Shown: positions 34,061 through 49,870 of the stretch, one piece after another | Layout: every line of letters begins with the position of its first letter | How positions within the stretch are numbered: position 1 is the stretch's first letter | Origin: Cynocephalus volans | Lineage: Eukaryota; Chordata; Mammalia; Dermoptera; Cynocephalidae | Assembly: GCF_027409185.1 (NCBI RefSeq) | Contig: NC_084462.1 | Span: 43,844,679 to 43,908,678 of the forward strand | Direction of reading: 5' to 3' | DNA: 64,000 bases | Made by a program: the position numbers and the translations under genes | Notes under the pieces: generated by a model | Seen by the model: only the letters and a program-made list of their open reading frames with translations | Database searches by the model: none | Told to the model about the DNA's origin: nothing

Positions 34061-34604
34061 TTCCAAGGTCTTCATTTCTAACTGACTTTACCACAAGTAG
34101 AAGTCAGGAGGTTTCGTTGTTTTCATTTTAGGGATGGGAGGCTGCACCCCAATCAATGGGTTTTCCTCTGTCACTAGAGAACCGTGAGTAAAGAAACTGA
34201 ATTGAGACTACCAAACAGCACAGAGCAGAGATAGCAAATCATTTTCACCTCCTCTGAAAATATTAGTTGATTGGTCATGGCTGTCTTGGATACTGACAGC
34301 CATCTGGGCCTCTGTGATGAACTGGCAATTTCTGCTACAGGCTCATGGGAAGCATGTACTGGTCATACAGTGTATGAGCAAACTGCCCCACAGAGAGGTA
34401 CAGGGTGTGTCCTGATACTACAAGAAGGGAAGAGGTGTTACTAAGAATTGTGCTGTGACAATAGGCACACACTGTAATTGTTCCAGGCAGAAGGGATGTA
34501 TGGCCATCCCAGGAATAGGGGACAACATAGCAGAAGAGGGGAACCCAGGCCCAGAAGGCTGATGAGACTTGGCCAAGGTGCATGGCTGGTGAGTGCAGAG
34601 TTCA

Positions 34605-34705
34605 TCTTCCATAGTGCCTTATGGCTCCTGCTAACCTGCTGTACAACCTTGGGCAAGTCCCTTCATGTCTCTGGGTCTTAAATTCCACTGTATAAAGTGA
34701 AAAGT
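34605..34705 (+). repeat. MIR SINE
   Basis: 'ctaacctgctgtacaacctt', 'gggcaagtcccttcatgtct' and 'ctgggtcttaaattccactg' follow the MIR core and 3' part in sense. Confidence 0.65.
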
Positions 34706-35809
34706 TGTGGCTTAAGAAATTCTAATGACTCTGTTGTATAGAAAGAATGATGAAAGAAAAAAAAAAAGAAAAAGAAAAGAAATTCTAACAACTTTGGCAA
34801 TACAATTCCGTGCTGTTTATGCACTGGAGTTTTGGGACATTTAGTGAGAGCCACCCACTCAGTGTCTGCTCCGTTTCATCTCTCCCCACCCTTACCAGGG
34901 ATCCCAGGGAGAAGGCTGAACTCGGGGACCAGACTGCCCAGGTTTGGCAAGGGTTTGAGGAGCATCTGGGCAGGCACATTTGCTTGCGGATGTTTGGTCA
35001 CAACTCTCTTGGGGCCAGGCAGTGGGGATGTCCTTGGTGATGTGACCCTGGCATGCTTCAGTGAATAAGCCATGTTGCTCTAATACCTCTCTTCTGGCTT
35101 CATCCAAGCCTGAGCAATGATGGCTCAGCCTGCCCAGCTAAGGGCCTGGGGAGAAAACGAGGGTATGTTTCTGAGTGACCTGTTGACCACATTAGCAGGC
35201 CTCCTGCACTGGGCTGGGGCATCAGGGAAAGCAAAAATTGGCACTGCTCAAAAGCTTTCATAAGACTGGGACTGTGGAGTTGTGTGGGGTTGTATCTTGT
35301 CTCTCACACAGTACTCCTTAGCTATGACGTCTTGGGCAAGTAACAATCGCTGTGCCTAAGTAAGTTATGAATTTCTTCAGCTGCTACTAATAGAGATCTT
35401 AACAACAGCTTGAATGGGGACATTTATTTCTCTTCTACACACCTTTTGTCCTTCTGCTCTGCCATCCTCAGCACATGGATTCCACCTCCAATGTTGCCTC
35501 ATGATCCAAGACGAATGTAGGTGCTCTAAGCATCACATCTCCATTCCAGGCAGCAGGAGGAAGGGTAAAAAGGACACACGCATTTTAAAGAGCTTTTCCA
35601 GATGTCTCCCTTTCAAGAGCTTTTTCAGAAACCCCACCCAACATTTTCCTCTTCTATCTCATTGTCTGGAAATTATTCATAAGGGTATACCATACTGCAA
35701 GGAAGGCTAAGATATGTAGCCTCAGCTTGGCACATTGCTGCCCCCAATAATATTGGAGTTGTAAGGGAAAAGATGAAAATCAAGATTAGAAGGGCGACTT
35801 GCAATTTCT

Positions 35810-35925
35810 CCCACAGTCAGTTTTTCCATCTGCAAGTTGAGGATTATAATAGTACCTACCTCACAGAGGTGTTGTGTTACCTGGTATTCTGTAAGGACTC
35901 AATATATGTCAGCTAAATTACTGTA
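35810..35925 (+). repeat. MIR SINE, 3' half
   Basis: 'cagtttttccatctgcaagt', 'aatagtacctacctcacaga' and 'gactcaatatatgtcagct' match the MIR 3' region. Confidence 0.7.
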
Positions 35926-36429
35926 CATCAAGAGAGAATGACGTGGAAAAGACAAATAATGACATTACTTTGAAAATAGTTTGGAGTCCACAGACTCCCT
36001 GAAAAGTCCTCAGGGATCCCCAGGGTCCCCAGACACACTTTGAGAACCGCTGCCTTCAACGATCACTGAATTCTGAGACGGGCCTGCTAACCAAGCTGTG
36101 GGGGTGTCACACTGAAAGGACACACACACAGCTGTCTTTTTGCCTTTATGAAATCTGGGTAATTTTTGCTGACAGACATGAGCTGGTTTGTATCTTTCGA
36201 AGATATTGCACCACCTGTAACAATCTTTTCTGTGTATGTCGTTGTTTTGGCCCATCTTCAGGGGATCTGCCCCGGAGCTACAGATCATTACACACAGGCA
36301 GTGTCAAAGCCTCTTTGGCCAGATAGAAAGGTGAGGCTCAGCAGAGAACCGTGAACTCGGGAGGGTGACTTTCAGCGCTCTGCAGTTTAGAGCAGACGCA
36401 AAACTGGAGTCAGGGCCGCAGGTCCAGCC

Positions 36430-36640
36430 GGGGCAGGTGGGTGGGCGGGGCGAGAGAAAGGTTCGGGAGTTGGAGCTCCGCCCCCGCCTCGGACCTCCCC
36501 GCCCCCGGCCCCTGCAGGTTCTGTGCTGACCTCTCAGCACAGCTTGGCTCGTTCCAGTGCCCGCCCATAGATGGCTTCATTGGCTGCCTCGTTGGCCCCG
36601 CCCCCCGGAGGGCCCTCCTGACTTTCGCAGCCAATCGGCA
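36430..36640 (+). promoter_or_regulatory. LYSMD4 core promoter region
   Basis: There is no TATA box. GC boxes are seen around 36,444 ('gtgggcggggcga') and 36,495 ('ccccgcccccgg'). A CCAAT box in reverse (ATTGG) is at 36,579-36,583 and one in forward orientation (CCAAT) at 36,631-36,635, 52 bp apart, both possible NF-Y sites. At 36,524-36,539 two half-sites, TGCTGAC and TCAGCA, face each other with a 3-bp spacer and resemble a widened MAF/NRF element. The start site itself cannot be fixed; it should lie near or just downstream of the second CCAAT box. Confidence 0.6.
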
Positions 36641-36681
36641 GGCGCGGCGGCGGCCGGTCGCGGCGGAACCTGGGCGCTGAG
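36640..36681 (+). other. LYSMD4: LYSMD4 exon 1 (non-coding), 3' end
   Basis: The exon end is placed at 36,681 because 'gcgctgag' is followed by gtaccggggt, a fair splice donor, inside the CpG island. No in-frame ATG leads from here into exon 2, so the exon is 5'UTR. The 5' boundary is a guess. Confidence 0.5.
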
Positions 36682-37868
36682 GTACCGGGGTGTGTAGGAG
36701 GGGGCCGCGGTCCTTACCGGGGGTCGCGCGGGCTCCTAGCCGCGTCACGGCCTGGCCTCGCTTGTCAGCTTGGGGGCGGGCCGCTACTCCCCGGTGTCCT
36801 AGGAGGCCCTTCTGCTGCTGGAGGGGAGGAGACCGCGATTGTCGAGGGCTGGCCGGAGGTTGGGGGGGTTGGAGGTCAGAGGTCGGAGATCGTGCCTTTG
36901 TGGAATGTCGGGGCCCCACCCGTTTAACTCAGGTGCGGGCCGCTCTCCGTTTTTTTTTTTTGTTGGCGCCTGTTTAGGAACCCTCCTCCTTTGACGAGGG
37001 AGACAGCCTGAGGGCGGCCAGAGCCCCCTTACGGGCCTTGAGCTCGGACGCGAAGGTCCGGCCCCGACCTCGGGCCGCCGCCGAGCCCGGCAGGTGACCC
37101 TCAAGGACAGCTAGCCGCCTCCCTCCTCCTCCGGGTGGGGGGGGGGGTTCCCGGAGTGCGGGGAGGGGTGGGCGGGGGTCGCGCTCGGGCCGCGGCTGTC
37201 CCCAGAAGGGCCCCATGCCAACCGTTTTTAAGGCTGTCGGTCCCGTCGAGATTTCATTTCTGGAATCTCATCCGAACGATTTGGAGAGCAAAGGGAGTAT
37301 GGTGGCTTTGGCACCTGGCTCAAGGTGAAAATAAAAACCAGGCATGGGGACGCAGTGAGTGCAAGTGAACTGTGAGGAAGGACGGATTTCAGAGCTTGAC
37401 AGGCATTTCCCCCTCACTTCCCCACTGTAAGTCAAGCTGTGTCAAAATAAGAGCGTTTTAGTCTCATGATTCTTCTAAGCAAGTGTCCTGGGCATTGACC
37501 TTAGTAAAGATGTTTAGAATGTGTAAAGTATTGAATAAGAACTTTTTGCACGAAGTTTCAGAGTTGAAGATTCTCAGTGCAGGGAAGCTGGGAATAGTCA
37601 TTAGGTACTCGTTGCGAGAATCCCAACCACTTCTTTATTACTCTGAGACCAAAAATAGATGTTGTTTCTTTACATATAGGGGTTTGAGGGAAATACAGTC
37701 TTGGATGAGGAATTCAGGGAGAAGATAGGGGATTCTTTTATTTTCCGCACAAGAAGTAAAAAAAAAAGTGTTTTCTGTCTATCTCTTTCCATCTCAGCCA
37801 GCATAAGCACATTCTTTTTGTACTGATGGTGTTTGCTGAGTATATGCAATGATCAGGGAAAGAAGTAA

Positions 37869-41366
<3,498 letters not shown>

Positions 41367-42805
41367 GCTGTTGTTTTTAAAGAATCAGCCCAGCTTCAGC
41401 AGTTGAATCTTGATGGGCATTTGCTGTTATAGGACATATCCTAGGGGTGCTGCATTTTGTCTCCTGGGACGTCTGGATGCATTTCACAAGTCACCATGGT
41501 GTTCTTGATCACACTGACCCTGGGGAATGGCCTCGCAGAATCCAAGGCTGCAGGATCCAAAACACCAGATCCCTCAGCCTCCTATATCCAGAGAGGTGCA
41601 GCAAGAGAGACATTGACATGTGACAGGTAGCTGTTTCTTAAAGGCATTTAGGGGACTGGCTGTGAGCGTTTTCACAGTAGCACTATGTGGGCCTCCAAGT
41701 TGGTTGTGCTCGGAGGGATAGGAATGGCCTCAGCCAGGGACCTGCAATGTGGGAGTCCTGGGGGGTTGGGTTGGATGACTGTTACAGTGTCCCCACTTGC
41801 TGTAGAGAGCGGACAGTCTCTGAGAAGTGTTATTTGTCTCCCCAGCAAAGGTGCTATGGAATAGTCTTGGTACGTCACCTGTTTTAGAGTGACAAATTAC
41901 AACAAGCCCTACTTCATATTTGCCTCGTCAGTTAGCCTTTTGGAGGCAATGCTGCTTCTAGAATTGAAAAAACCCAAATCCATACTGCTGTGCTCCTACT
42001 TTTACAGCTACTTAGTCTGACCCACAGGCATGTCTTAAGCTGACATGTGAAGCTGTAGCCCAGTTTCGCGTGAGGATTGCGTGAGGATCGTGTGAGGAGC
42101 ATCAGTGTAGTCATGGTTGCCTGGATCCTCCAGGTCAGCATTCTTGGGAGGAGTGCTTGCTGGCCAGCATCTGAAGAGAAGCATCTGGAGACAAGGCAAC
42201 AATGGTGCTGTGGATGGGGCAGGGCCAGGACCCTGCTGCAGCCTGGGAGTCAGTCTGCTGGCTCACAGCAGGGGAGGGGCAGCGGTGGCTGGCAGCTCAG
42301 CCTCTGAGAGTTCTGCAGAGAGGGAGGAAACATGCTGCACAGTGCTGAGCTTCGGGGATGGTTGATACACTTGATACCTTAGGCCTAGAGATAAATGTAA
42401 AAGATCTCATCATGTGAGAGGAGGGGAGGGTGGCAGAAGAGTACTTGAGATAGGCTTCCAACTTTATTCCTCTTAATTGCGTGAAAAATGTGTTGCCCAG
42501 GATTCAATTAGCATATTTAAATTATCTTCAAAATTCAGTATTTTCTTAAAAGCCAAAATTATTTTTGGGATAAAATGATGTTGTGAACCTTTGCTACAGG
42601 AAGTGTTTTGATCACATAAATGCTTTTTCAGCCCCATGTTTGTGCTCACTGTGCTGCTGAGGGCCACAGAGTTTGCTAAGACTTGTCACCACCATTCACT
42701 TCACCAGGAGCGCTCTGAGTCCTGTGGGAAAATCACTTTTGCCAGGCAAAGAATGAATGTCTGTATCCTTTTCCGAAATGGAATAAAATCATTTCTTCTG
42801 TGAAG
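41367..42805 (+). other. LYSMD4: LYSMD4 3'UTR
   Basis: This is continuous exon sequence after the TAA at 41,364-41,366. The first recognisable poly(A) signal, AATAAA, is at 42,782-42,787, and a GT-rich stretch follows at about 42,850-42,900. No interspersed repeat was recognised inside. The exact cleavage point is not visible. Longer human isoforms are known to extend toward MEF2A, so alternative ends are possible. Confidence 0.55.
42782..42787 (+). terminator. LYSMD4: Candidate poly(A) signal of LYSMD4
   Basis: AATAAA within 'gaataaaatcatttcttctg'. It is the first canonical hexamer downstream of the stop codon that I could find. Confidence 0.5.
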
Positions 42806-42809
42806 GATA

Positions 42810-44544
42810 ATTGATTTTCCCCTTTTTAGTTTGAAGATTGACAATTCAGAATTAAAAGATGTGGTAAATGTTGGAAAACATGGAGGTGTCCTTGTGCAGG
42901 GTGACAGGGTGAGGCCTGTGCCTCCCTGCTGGGGCCGGGCCCAGCAGCCCAGGGCCTGTGCTGGGACTGAGGTCACGTGGGTGGTTGAGGAACAGAAAGT
43001 GGTAACTACCACATTCTGGCTGATTGGTCTGTGTAAATGCTTTAAAATTGTTTTGTTATATATATGTAAGAAATACCTTGAAGCTTATTCTCTATGTTAC
43101 TACATTTTCCATGTCTTTGGGGAGTTAATGTTTAAAAGAAATAATTGGACTTGTTAGATAGTCTAATCTTTTTGGTTGAACTAGAGTGCTTAATGTCGAA
43201 GCCTAAGGAATCTCCATTGTCGGGCAAATGATGCTCTGAATTTACTCTGGGGAGACTAGGCTGCAGGGACTAAGCAGGTGCTTTAGGGTCACGCAGAGCA
43301 GCAGGGGTCCAGCAGAGGTGAGGAAGGTGAGGCAGGGCCTGGGAACGTGGAGGGGAAGGGTGGGAGGAGGCATGCTGAGAGCCATGGAATTGAGAGGAGT
43401 CACTTGGGATGGTAGGGACAGGAGGCTGAGCTGGGTTGTGGGACTCATGAAGATTTCTCTTTAGGAAAGACTGGGCTGCAGTCCTAGGAGCAAAGACAAT
43501 CATCACATAACCTATGGTGCTCACTGGATGCCATATCATGCCGTAAGAGCTTTGAACACTAAACCATTTTATCCTCGCAACCTCCTCACGTGGTAGGCAC
43601 TTATTATCCCAGTTCTGCAGATGGAAAAACTAAGCTAAGACCACATAGTTGGTTAATGGGGGTGCTGCAGTAGCCCAGGCTGACAGGTGGGGAGCCTGTG
43701 CTCTTAATCCCTTTGGTATGAGCCTTGCTGCTCTGTCACCTGCCTGACAGTCCACTGTGGGCCTGGGGGAGGGTGCTGATGGACTGGACCAGGTCAGAAC
43801 ATGGGGACTGCTCAGGCTTCTCTGGCTACACTGCACAGGTCGTTATGGCCTCCCAAGCCAGGGCTTCAGGCGGGGCTTCTTTCAACAATGAAAAATTAAA
43901 ATTTCTACTGACCCACCTGGAGCACTGGGCCTTACAGTGATGAGAAAAGGCAGACCTATTGCCTGAATCCCAACGAGAACTGTAGAATCAGCATTTATCT
44001 GCCCCCTTTCTTGGTAGTGAAAAATCAATCAGATTTAGCCCTTGAGGCAGTGGGCCAGGTTCTTTGTGAGAAGTAAACCTGGGTTGTACCAGTTAAGGAG
44101 CCTCCCTTAGCTGCTTCTTTCCTACTGCTTAACGCCTTGGGACAGGGTTCCTCCAGGCTTTATTTCTGGACAGGAGGGACAAAGCCAGACCAAGTAGGGG
44201 CATGCGGTGATGAGAGTATGGACAGCATCCATTTTTGCCTGTTCTCCAAGAGCCAGCTGGGTACAGTGCAACTGCTGAGAGAGGTGAGGCCAGGCTCCCT
44301 ACCTCCTGCACAGCCAGTCAGGCCCCAGTGCCCCAGAAGGACCAGCATGGTGGTGATGTGCAGCTCCAACCTCTGACCTGTACCTCTTCCCATCCCTGCT
44401 CAAATTACAGGTGCCCCACGAGACTGCCACATCTGCACATGATGGTGGTGGGGTCTTTATCAACTCAGGGGAGACTCCCAGATCTTCAGAAAATATTGGG
44501 TTATCTTAAATTACCATTTCACTACCCTTAATAAGGAATATGTG
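42810..44544. other. Intergenic stretch with one MIR
   Basis: No gene was recognised. A reverse MIR lies at 43,550-43,720 ('attatcccagttctgcagat', 'ggaaaaactaagctaagacc', 'acatagttggttaatggggg'). Confidence 0.45.
43550..43720 (-). repeat. MIR SINE
   Basis: Antisense MIR order: 'tatcctcgcaacctcctcac', 'ttattatcccagttctgcag', 'gaccacatagttggttaatg', then 'ggagcctgtgctcttaatcc'. Confidence 0.7.
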
Positions 44545-44830
44545 CTACTTTTCATCCATCCATCCATCCATCCATCAATAAACCTTCCAGAACACCAATT
44601 ATATGCCAAGAGTAGATGTGATAAGAAGATGTGGCCCCTGCCCTCGGGGTGCTTATAACCTAGTGGGAAAGATAAGACCCATGAGAGTACTGATATGGTG
44701 GAAAATGCTGGGTCCCGTGAAAGGGAGATGGGTAAGATGACAAGTGGTTCATAAAGCAGAAAGGTATTCTAGAGGAGGTGACATTTCCTTAGTTGACACC
44801 TGAAAGGAGGGTGGGATTTAGTAATGTGAC
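44545..44830 (-). repeat. L2 LINE, first segment
   Basis: A (catc)n run (44,554-44,577) marks the L2 3' tail. 'ccagaacaccaattatatgc', 'gtggcccctgccctcggggt' and 'gcttataacctagtgggaaa' follow in antisense. The L2 resumes after an LTR inserted at 44,831. Confidence 0.7.
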
Positions 44831-45256
44831 TGTAGCATAATTGACTCCATCTTGGGTCCTTAGTACTTGTTATGTCTTTGTGAGAGCTTTGCCATGAAGT
44901 TATACCGTGACTAGGGGAAAGGTAGTTAAGACCATAGATAGGGACAACCTGCTGACTGTAAAGAAGGAAGCATTAAGTACCAGTGTGGCAATAAGCAGGC
45001 CTGGTCACCTGCATCAATATTTGGAGCTGGTTATGTTAAGCTTGTTTACAAGATGCTTGTATAAACCTGAGCTCAGCCTCGAGATAGCATGGAGAGAAGC
45101 TTGGTATGTGCTTTTCGGTTGCCATCTGCCTGGCCCATTACTCTGTAAGTTGCCCTGTAATAAAATTCTTTGCTTCATCACATGGAATGGCCTATTTTGT
45201 TCAGCCTCAAAATACATTTCCATTTAGGTGGACAATCTGTCATTCGTCCATCTTCA
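44831..45256 (+). mobile_element. Unclassified ERV1-like solo LTR
   Basis: The insertion begins TGTAGCATAATTGACTCCAT and probably ends near 'cgtccatcttca'. It carries AATAAA at 45,159-45,164, followed by 'attctttgcttcatcacatg', a plausible R/U5 boundary. It separates two blocks of the same L2, which shows it is an insertion. The right end and the target duplication are uncertain. A TG start, CA end and early poly(A) signal suggest a class I (ERV1) LTR. I do not recognise the family. Confidence 0.5.
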
Positions 45257-45289
45257 GACAACTCTAAATGGCTCTTTTCGAAGAATGCT

Positions 45290-45700
45290 CATCAGCATCA
45301 GCAAAGGCCTAGAAGCCTGAAACCATGCACCATGTAGACAGAGAACTAAGAGTAGCTTGGCGGCCTGGTATGAAGGAAGCATAAATGGAATTGTGAGAAA
45401 ATGTGGTAATAGTTTGGGACCAGGTTCTGAGCAACTCTGAATTGTATACTTAAGTGATTAGAACATTATTTGATTAAAAGTGGGAAGCTAGTGAAAGTCT
45501 TTGAGCAGTGGAGAGTTGATGGGCACTGAATTTAAGAGTAGTAACCTCACAGTTTTGGAGAAGCTTGGTTGGAGGAGGGGAGACCTTAAGAGGTGATTGT
45601 CTCCTTTTGAACCCATAGAATTCTAATTTATGGAGGTGACTGCGTGACAACTTGGAGTGGAGAGGTTGATGCCATTGAAAGAAGTTTTATTACATAAAAT
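45290..45700 (-). repeat. L2 LINE, second segment
   Basis: Continuation of the antisense L2 ('cagcaaaggcctagaagcct', 'tggcggcctggtatgaagga', 'ttgagcagtggagagttgat'). Confidence 0.5.
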
Positions 45701-46219
45701 TCTCTAGAGAAGGGGGTGCACCAGCCGCACTGGGCCACATGGGGAAGCACCAGGGTTGGTCTGGAGGCAGAAAGGAGTGGGAGGAAAGCCGAGGCCAGGG
45801 CTGTGATCGTGTTTCTGTGGGAAAGGCAAGGTAGGGCAGAGTAGACAGTTTAGGACTAGCCAGTGACTGTTGGAGCATAAGGGCTGTTCCTAGTTGTCTA
45901 ATGCCCAGCCTTGGGTTGATTTAGGGCATAGGGAATACTGCCTTGGTGTGTGAGAGTTTGATAAAGCAAGTGGTTGGGGTAATGGTCTCTGGATTGGTTA
46001 GTTTGCATATGAAAGGAAGCCTCTCCAGCAGACCTTGGCTATTTTCAAGAATTTGCTAGCCTGGGAGGGACTGTCTCTCCCTAGTCAGCAAGGCCACTAA
46101 TGCTGGAGTATCAGGAATGCAGAAAATTAAAAAATACAGTTAATCCAATTGGCCCTGTGGTGAATGGATGCCAAATAAACAAATATAGAATCTAAGAAAA
46201 CAGAACAGTGATGCAGGTC

Positions 46220-47330
46220 AAAATTAGCAAATTTGATCATGATGAGCCTTGGTGTGCTTTTCTTCATAATTCCATTTGGGGCTCATTAAGTTTCTTGGAT
46301 CTATGAGTTTATATGGTTTCACCTGATTTGGAAAAATTCCAGCCATTACTTCTTCAAAAATTTTTTTTTTACTGATTATTCCCCTCCAATTACACGTTTA
46401 TTGGACCATTTGATGATGTCCCACAGCTCACTGATATTTTATTCATTTTTTATTCTTTCTCTCTGCTTAATTTTGGATAGTTTCTAGTGCTTTCCTTTGC
46501 AGTGTCTAATCTGCTATTAATCCTGTTCAGTGTTTCTTTCATTGCAGGTATTTTTAATCTCCAGAAATTCTATTTGGGTCTTCTTTATACTTTGCATTTC
46601 TTTCATCATTGTGTTTATATGTTCTTGAACATATACGGTATATTTGTAATAGATGTTTTAACATTGTTGTCAGCTAATTCTATCATTTGTGTCATTCTGG
46701 GTGTATTTGTTGATTTCTTCTCTTGGTTATGGGTTGTATTTTCTTGTTTTTCTGCATACCTGGTAATTTTTGGTTGGATGCTAAACATGGTGAATTTTAT
46801 GTTATTGGATGCTAGATTTTGTTGTCTTCCTCAAAGTATTTTGCACTTTGTTCTAGGGCATGGTGACTTGAAATCAGTTTGATTCTTTTGAGGCTCGCTT
46901 TTAAGCTGTGTTAGAGCAGGTCCCGAGCAGCCTTTAGTGAAGGGCTTATTCAGCCCCACTACTATGGTGATGCCCGTCTGAAGGGTCGACCCAATGGTGT
47001 GCGTTAGGAGGTCTCACCACTCTGACTGGTGGGAGCATGAATTATTCCTGGCTCTGAGTGAGCTCGGGGAATTGTTCCACCTACTTCTTTCTGTCGGTTC
47101 TTTTCATGACCTCTGTGATTTCCTCACACCCATGTGCAGACCAGTACTCAGCCAAAGACTTGGGGGATCTCTGCTCAGCTTTTCCCTCCCCAGTACTGTG
47201 CCCTCAGAAATTTTAGATGCCTTGGTCTCCTTGAACTCCAACTCCACCTTCTGAACTTAGCAAGACCACCAGACTGTGCTGTGGTCTGGAAACCCTCCGG
47301 ACAGTGAGCTGGATACTCATCAGTTTCACC
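46220..47330 (-). repeat. L1M 5' region / ORF1 relic
   Basis: In reverse orientation 'gatcatgatgagccttggtg' and 'ccagccattacttcttcaaa' belong to the ORF1 region of old L1 or HAL1. The right part ('ttggatgctaaacatggtga', 'gcttttaagctgtgttagag') fits an old L1 5'UTR. The 131-codon frame on the plus strand here is antisense to the element and not a gene. Confidence 0.55.
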
Positions 47331-48049
47331 TGGTTTATTTCTCTTTTCTCAGATGTCACTGTCCTGCACTGCCTGTTGCCCAGAGTCTCATAGTTTTTTG
47401 TATGATTGTTTGAGGTGAAAGAATTCCTCTGGTCCCTGTTTCTAATGAAACGCAGAAGCAGAAGTTCACAGGCCGGGGTTAGGGGAGGAGCAGCCAAAAT
47501 GGTGGCTTGAGAGGGCAAGACTAGCTCAGAGGCAAAGCCAAGGAAGCAGGCCTGGCAGTGGGCTCTGACTCTGTGAGCCCAGACTGGATCATGGGACAGG
47601 AAATCAGAGGGGGCAGATTTTCCTGGAAGAGCTTGGGAATGAGTCCACCAAATTCCATGCACTGTGCGACAGACAGCTGCACTGGAGGCGTGTCATTGAT
47701 TTAGTTAAATAAACATTATTGCATTCCCCCTGTGTCAAGCTCTAGGCTCCTGGTTTTCGAGTGCGTTATCTCAGCTGAGTAGTTGGAAGATACTAGCAGT
47801 CTAGGAATCCTTGTTATCCTGTTCCTTAATGCTGCTTTAAGATCGCTTATCCTCCCTTCTCCCTAAATCCTCCTGCTTTTTTGAAGCACGTGCTATCAGG
47901 ACATAGCACATGCTACACGTCCTTGTTGCATCATCTGCAGATCTTCTGGGCTCTCCCTCTGTTCCACTGAAGACTTTAGCACCTGTCCTCATTCTTGATA
48001 TCCCTGCAGATCAGTGCTTCCCCATCTTTTTCAAGTTATATCTCATAGA

Positions 48050-48480
48050 GAAATTAATCAAATATGTACAGCATCCTTAGGCAAACTGGAGGGGATTTGA
48101 TGATCTTTATATGAGCCCTATTGTCACAGATAGACAAAGGAGGTAACAGTTGGAGAGTTTTGTTCTGTTTTGGCTTGTTTTTGAAGTGGACGATAGACAT
48201 GTTTTTATGCTGATGGGAAAGATCTAGAAGAGAGGGAGAAATTGATGCAGGCAGAAAGTGGATAGTTGCAGGAGTGGAGACTCTGATAAGGAGAGAGATG
48301 GCGAGACCCAGTATACAACATGGAAGACTTGGCCGTAGGTAAGGGCACAGACAGTCCATCTGTAGTGCCTGGAGGGAAGGCAGTACATGTGGCACAGATG
48401 CAGGCAGATGACTGGATATCATGGGGAAGATTGGGTAGGTATCATTTGATTGCATCTATTTTCTCAGTGGAAAATGTGAG
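48050..48480 (-). repeat. L2 LINE ORF relic
   Basis: Antisense L2 words such as 'tttttatgctgatgggaaag', 'tgcaggagtggagactctga' and 'ttgcatctattttctcagtg' occur in order. It explains the 133-codon minus-strand frame. Confidence 0.45.
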
Positions 48481-48639
48481 AGGAACTAATCAGCTGTGAG
48501 GATGAGGAACTGGTCTTGGAGGTTTGAATAGAGAGGAGATAGAGTAAAATAGTTCTATCAGAATGTGAGGAAGCCAACATACACCAGGGAATTGTAGTTG
48601 CATTTCTGGGCAGCATTTGAGAGCCATGTAAAATTTGTG

Positions 48640-49870
48640 GTCATGGTGGAATAAAAGTAGACAGTCCAGAATTAGACCCCAATACGTATGAACACTTCGT
48701 ATATGATAAAGGTGGCATCTCAAATGGATGGCGTAAAGATGGAGTTCTCAACAAATGGTACTGGGGACTCTAGATAGCCATTTGTAAAAGCATAAAATTA
48801 GATCCATATGTAAGAATAAACTCCAAATGGATTGTGATCTTAGTGTAAAAGATGAAACCATACTAGCAGGGAAATGTGGGTGAATTCTTCTCTAACCTTG
48901 GTGTAGGGAAGGGATTTTAAAATATACCTTAAAATCCACAGGCAATAAAAGATTGTTAACTTTGACTATACAAAAATAATAAAATTTTGCATGACAAAAA
49001 TACCACAAAAAAGTTAAAATACAACTGACAAATTGAGAGGAAATATTTATAGCACATACAATAAAGGGCTAATATCCCTAATATGAAAAGAATTCTTAAA
49101 AATTGAGGGATGAAGACCAAAAATCCAACAGACAAATAGGAAAAAGACATGAACAGACAATTCACACACATGAAAGAGATTAAAATGACCCTCCAACATA
49201 TGGAAAAATGTTCAAAATCACTCATAATAGAGAAAGACAAATTAAAACATTGAGATATAGATTCTTACATATCAGACTGGTAAAAATAAAAAATATGACA
49301 ACACATTCTGTTGGCAAGGTTGTGGGAAAACAGGCATTCTCATACATTACTGGAGGAAATGCAAATTGGTACAATTCCTCCGGAGGCAACTTTGGCAATA
49401 ACTTACAGAACTGCACATGAACTTCCTTAGCAGTCCCACTTCTAGCAATCTACCGTGAAGATAAATCTCTAACAATAAGAAAATGCATAGGAATATTCCC
49501 TGATGATTGCAAAATATTGGAAACAACCTAAATGCCTATCCATGGTTTAGTAAACTCTGGTATAGCCGCACCATGCGGTACTAAGAATGATGAAAATTTC
49601 TATGAGTTGATCACTCTGCAGTAATTTCCAGATGTACTAAGTGAAAAAAACAAAGCTGCTGAGTTGCACAAGGGAAATATGGGAAGGATTAAACCAGAAA
49701 CTAGAGAGTACTGGTTATCTATATGGGGCTGATGGGAGAAGGGCGGAAGGAGAGTAGCATAGCAGGATGAGGAGTGACATTTCTATGAGAATCTTTTTGC
49801 ATAGCTCTCTTAAAAACATAGTAATGTTTCCGATACCATTCATATACTCCCCCGAATAAATAATTAAAAC
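48640..49870 (+). mobile_element. L1M 3' half (ORF2 end and 3'UTR)
   Basis: L1 ORF2 C-terminal order is clear: 'ataccacaaaaaagttaaaa', 'gggctaatatccctaatatg', 'aaaaagacatgaacagacaa', 'tactggaggaaatgcaaatt', 'agcagtcccacttctagcaa', then a 3'UTR up to about 49,870. Stop codons interrupt every frame. Confidence 0.8.

Larger units (their letters stand above)
34061..36400. other. Intergenic stretch upstream of LYSMD4
   Basis: No exon or RNA gene was recognised. MIRs lie at 34,605-34,705 and 35,810-35,925, and a hAT-like terminal piece ('cacactttgagaaccgctgc') at 35,975-36,052. The last few hundred bases rise in GC towards the promoter. Confidence 0.45.
36410..37220. promoter_or_regulatory. CpG island of LYSMD4
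   Basis: CpG and GC content rise sharply across this block, which spans the promoter, non-coding exon 1 and the start of intron 1. A long guanine-rich run occupies 37,133-37,180 on the plus strand and could form G-quadruplexes. No repeat is recognisable inside, as is usual for an active housekeeping-type promoter. Confidence 0.8.

Noticed and set aside
44554-44577. (CATC)n run as a separate satellite
   Set aside because: It is the tail of an L2 element, not an independent array.
44831-45256. Processed pseudogene, because of AATAAA followed by sequence end
   Set aside because: No protein-like frame and no A-tail follow the signal, and the TG start within a split L2 fits an LTR better.
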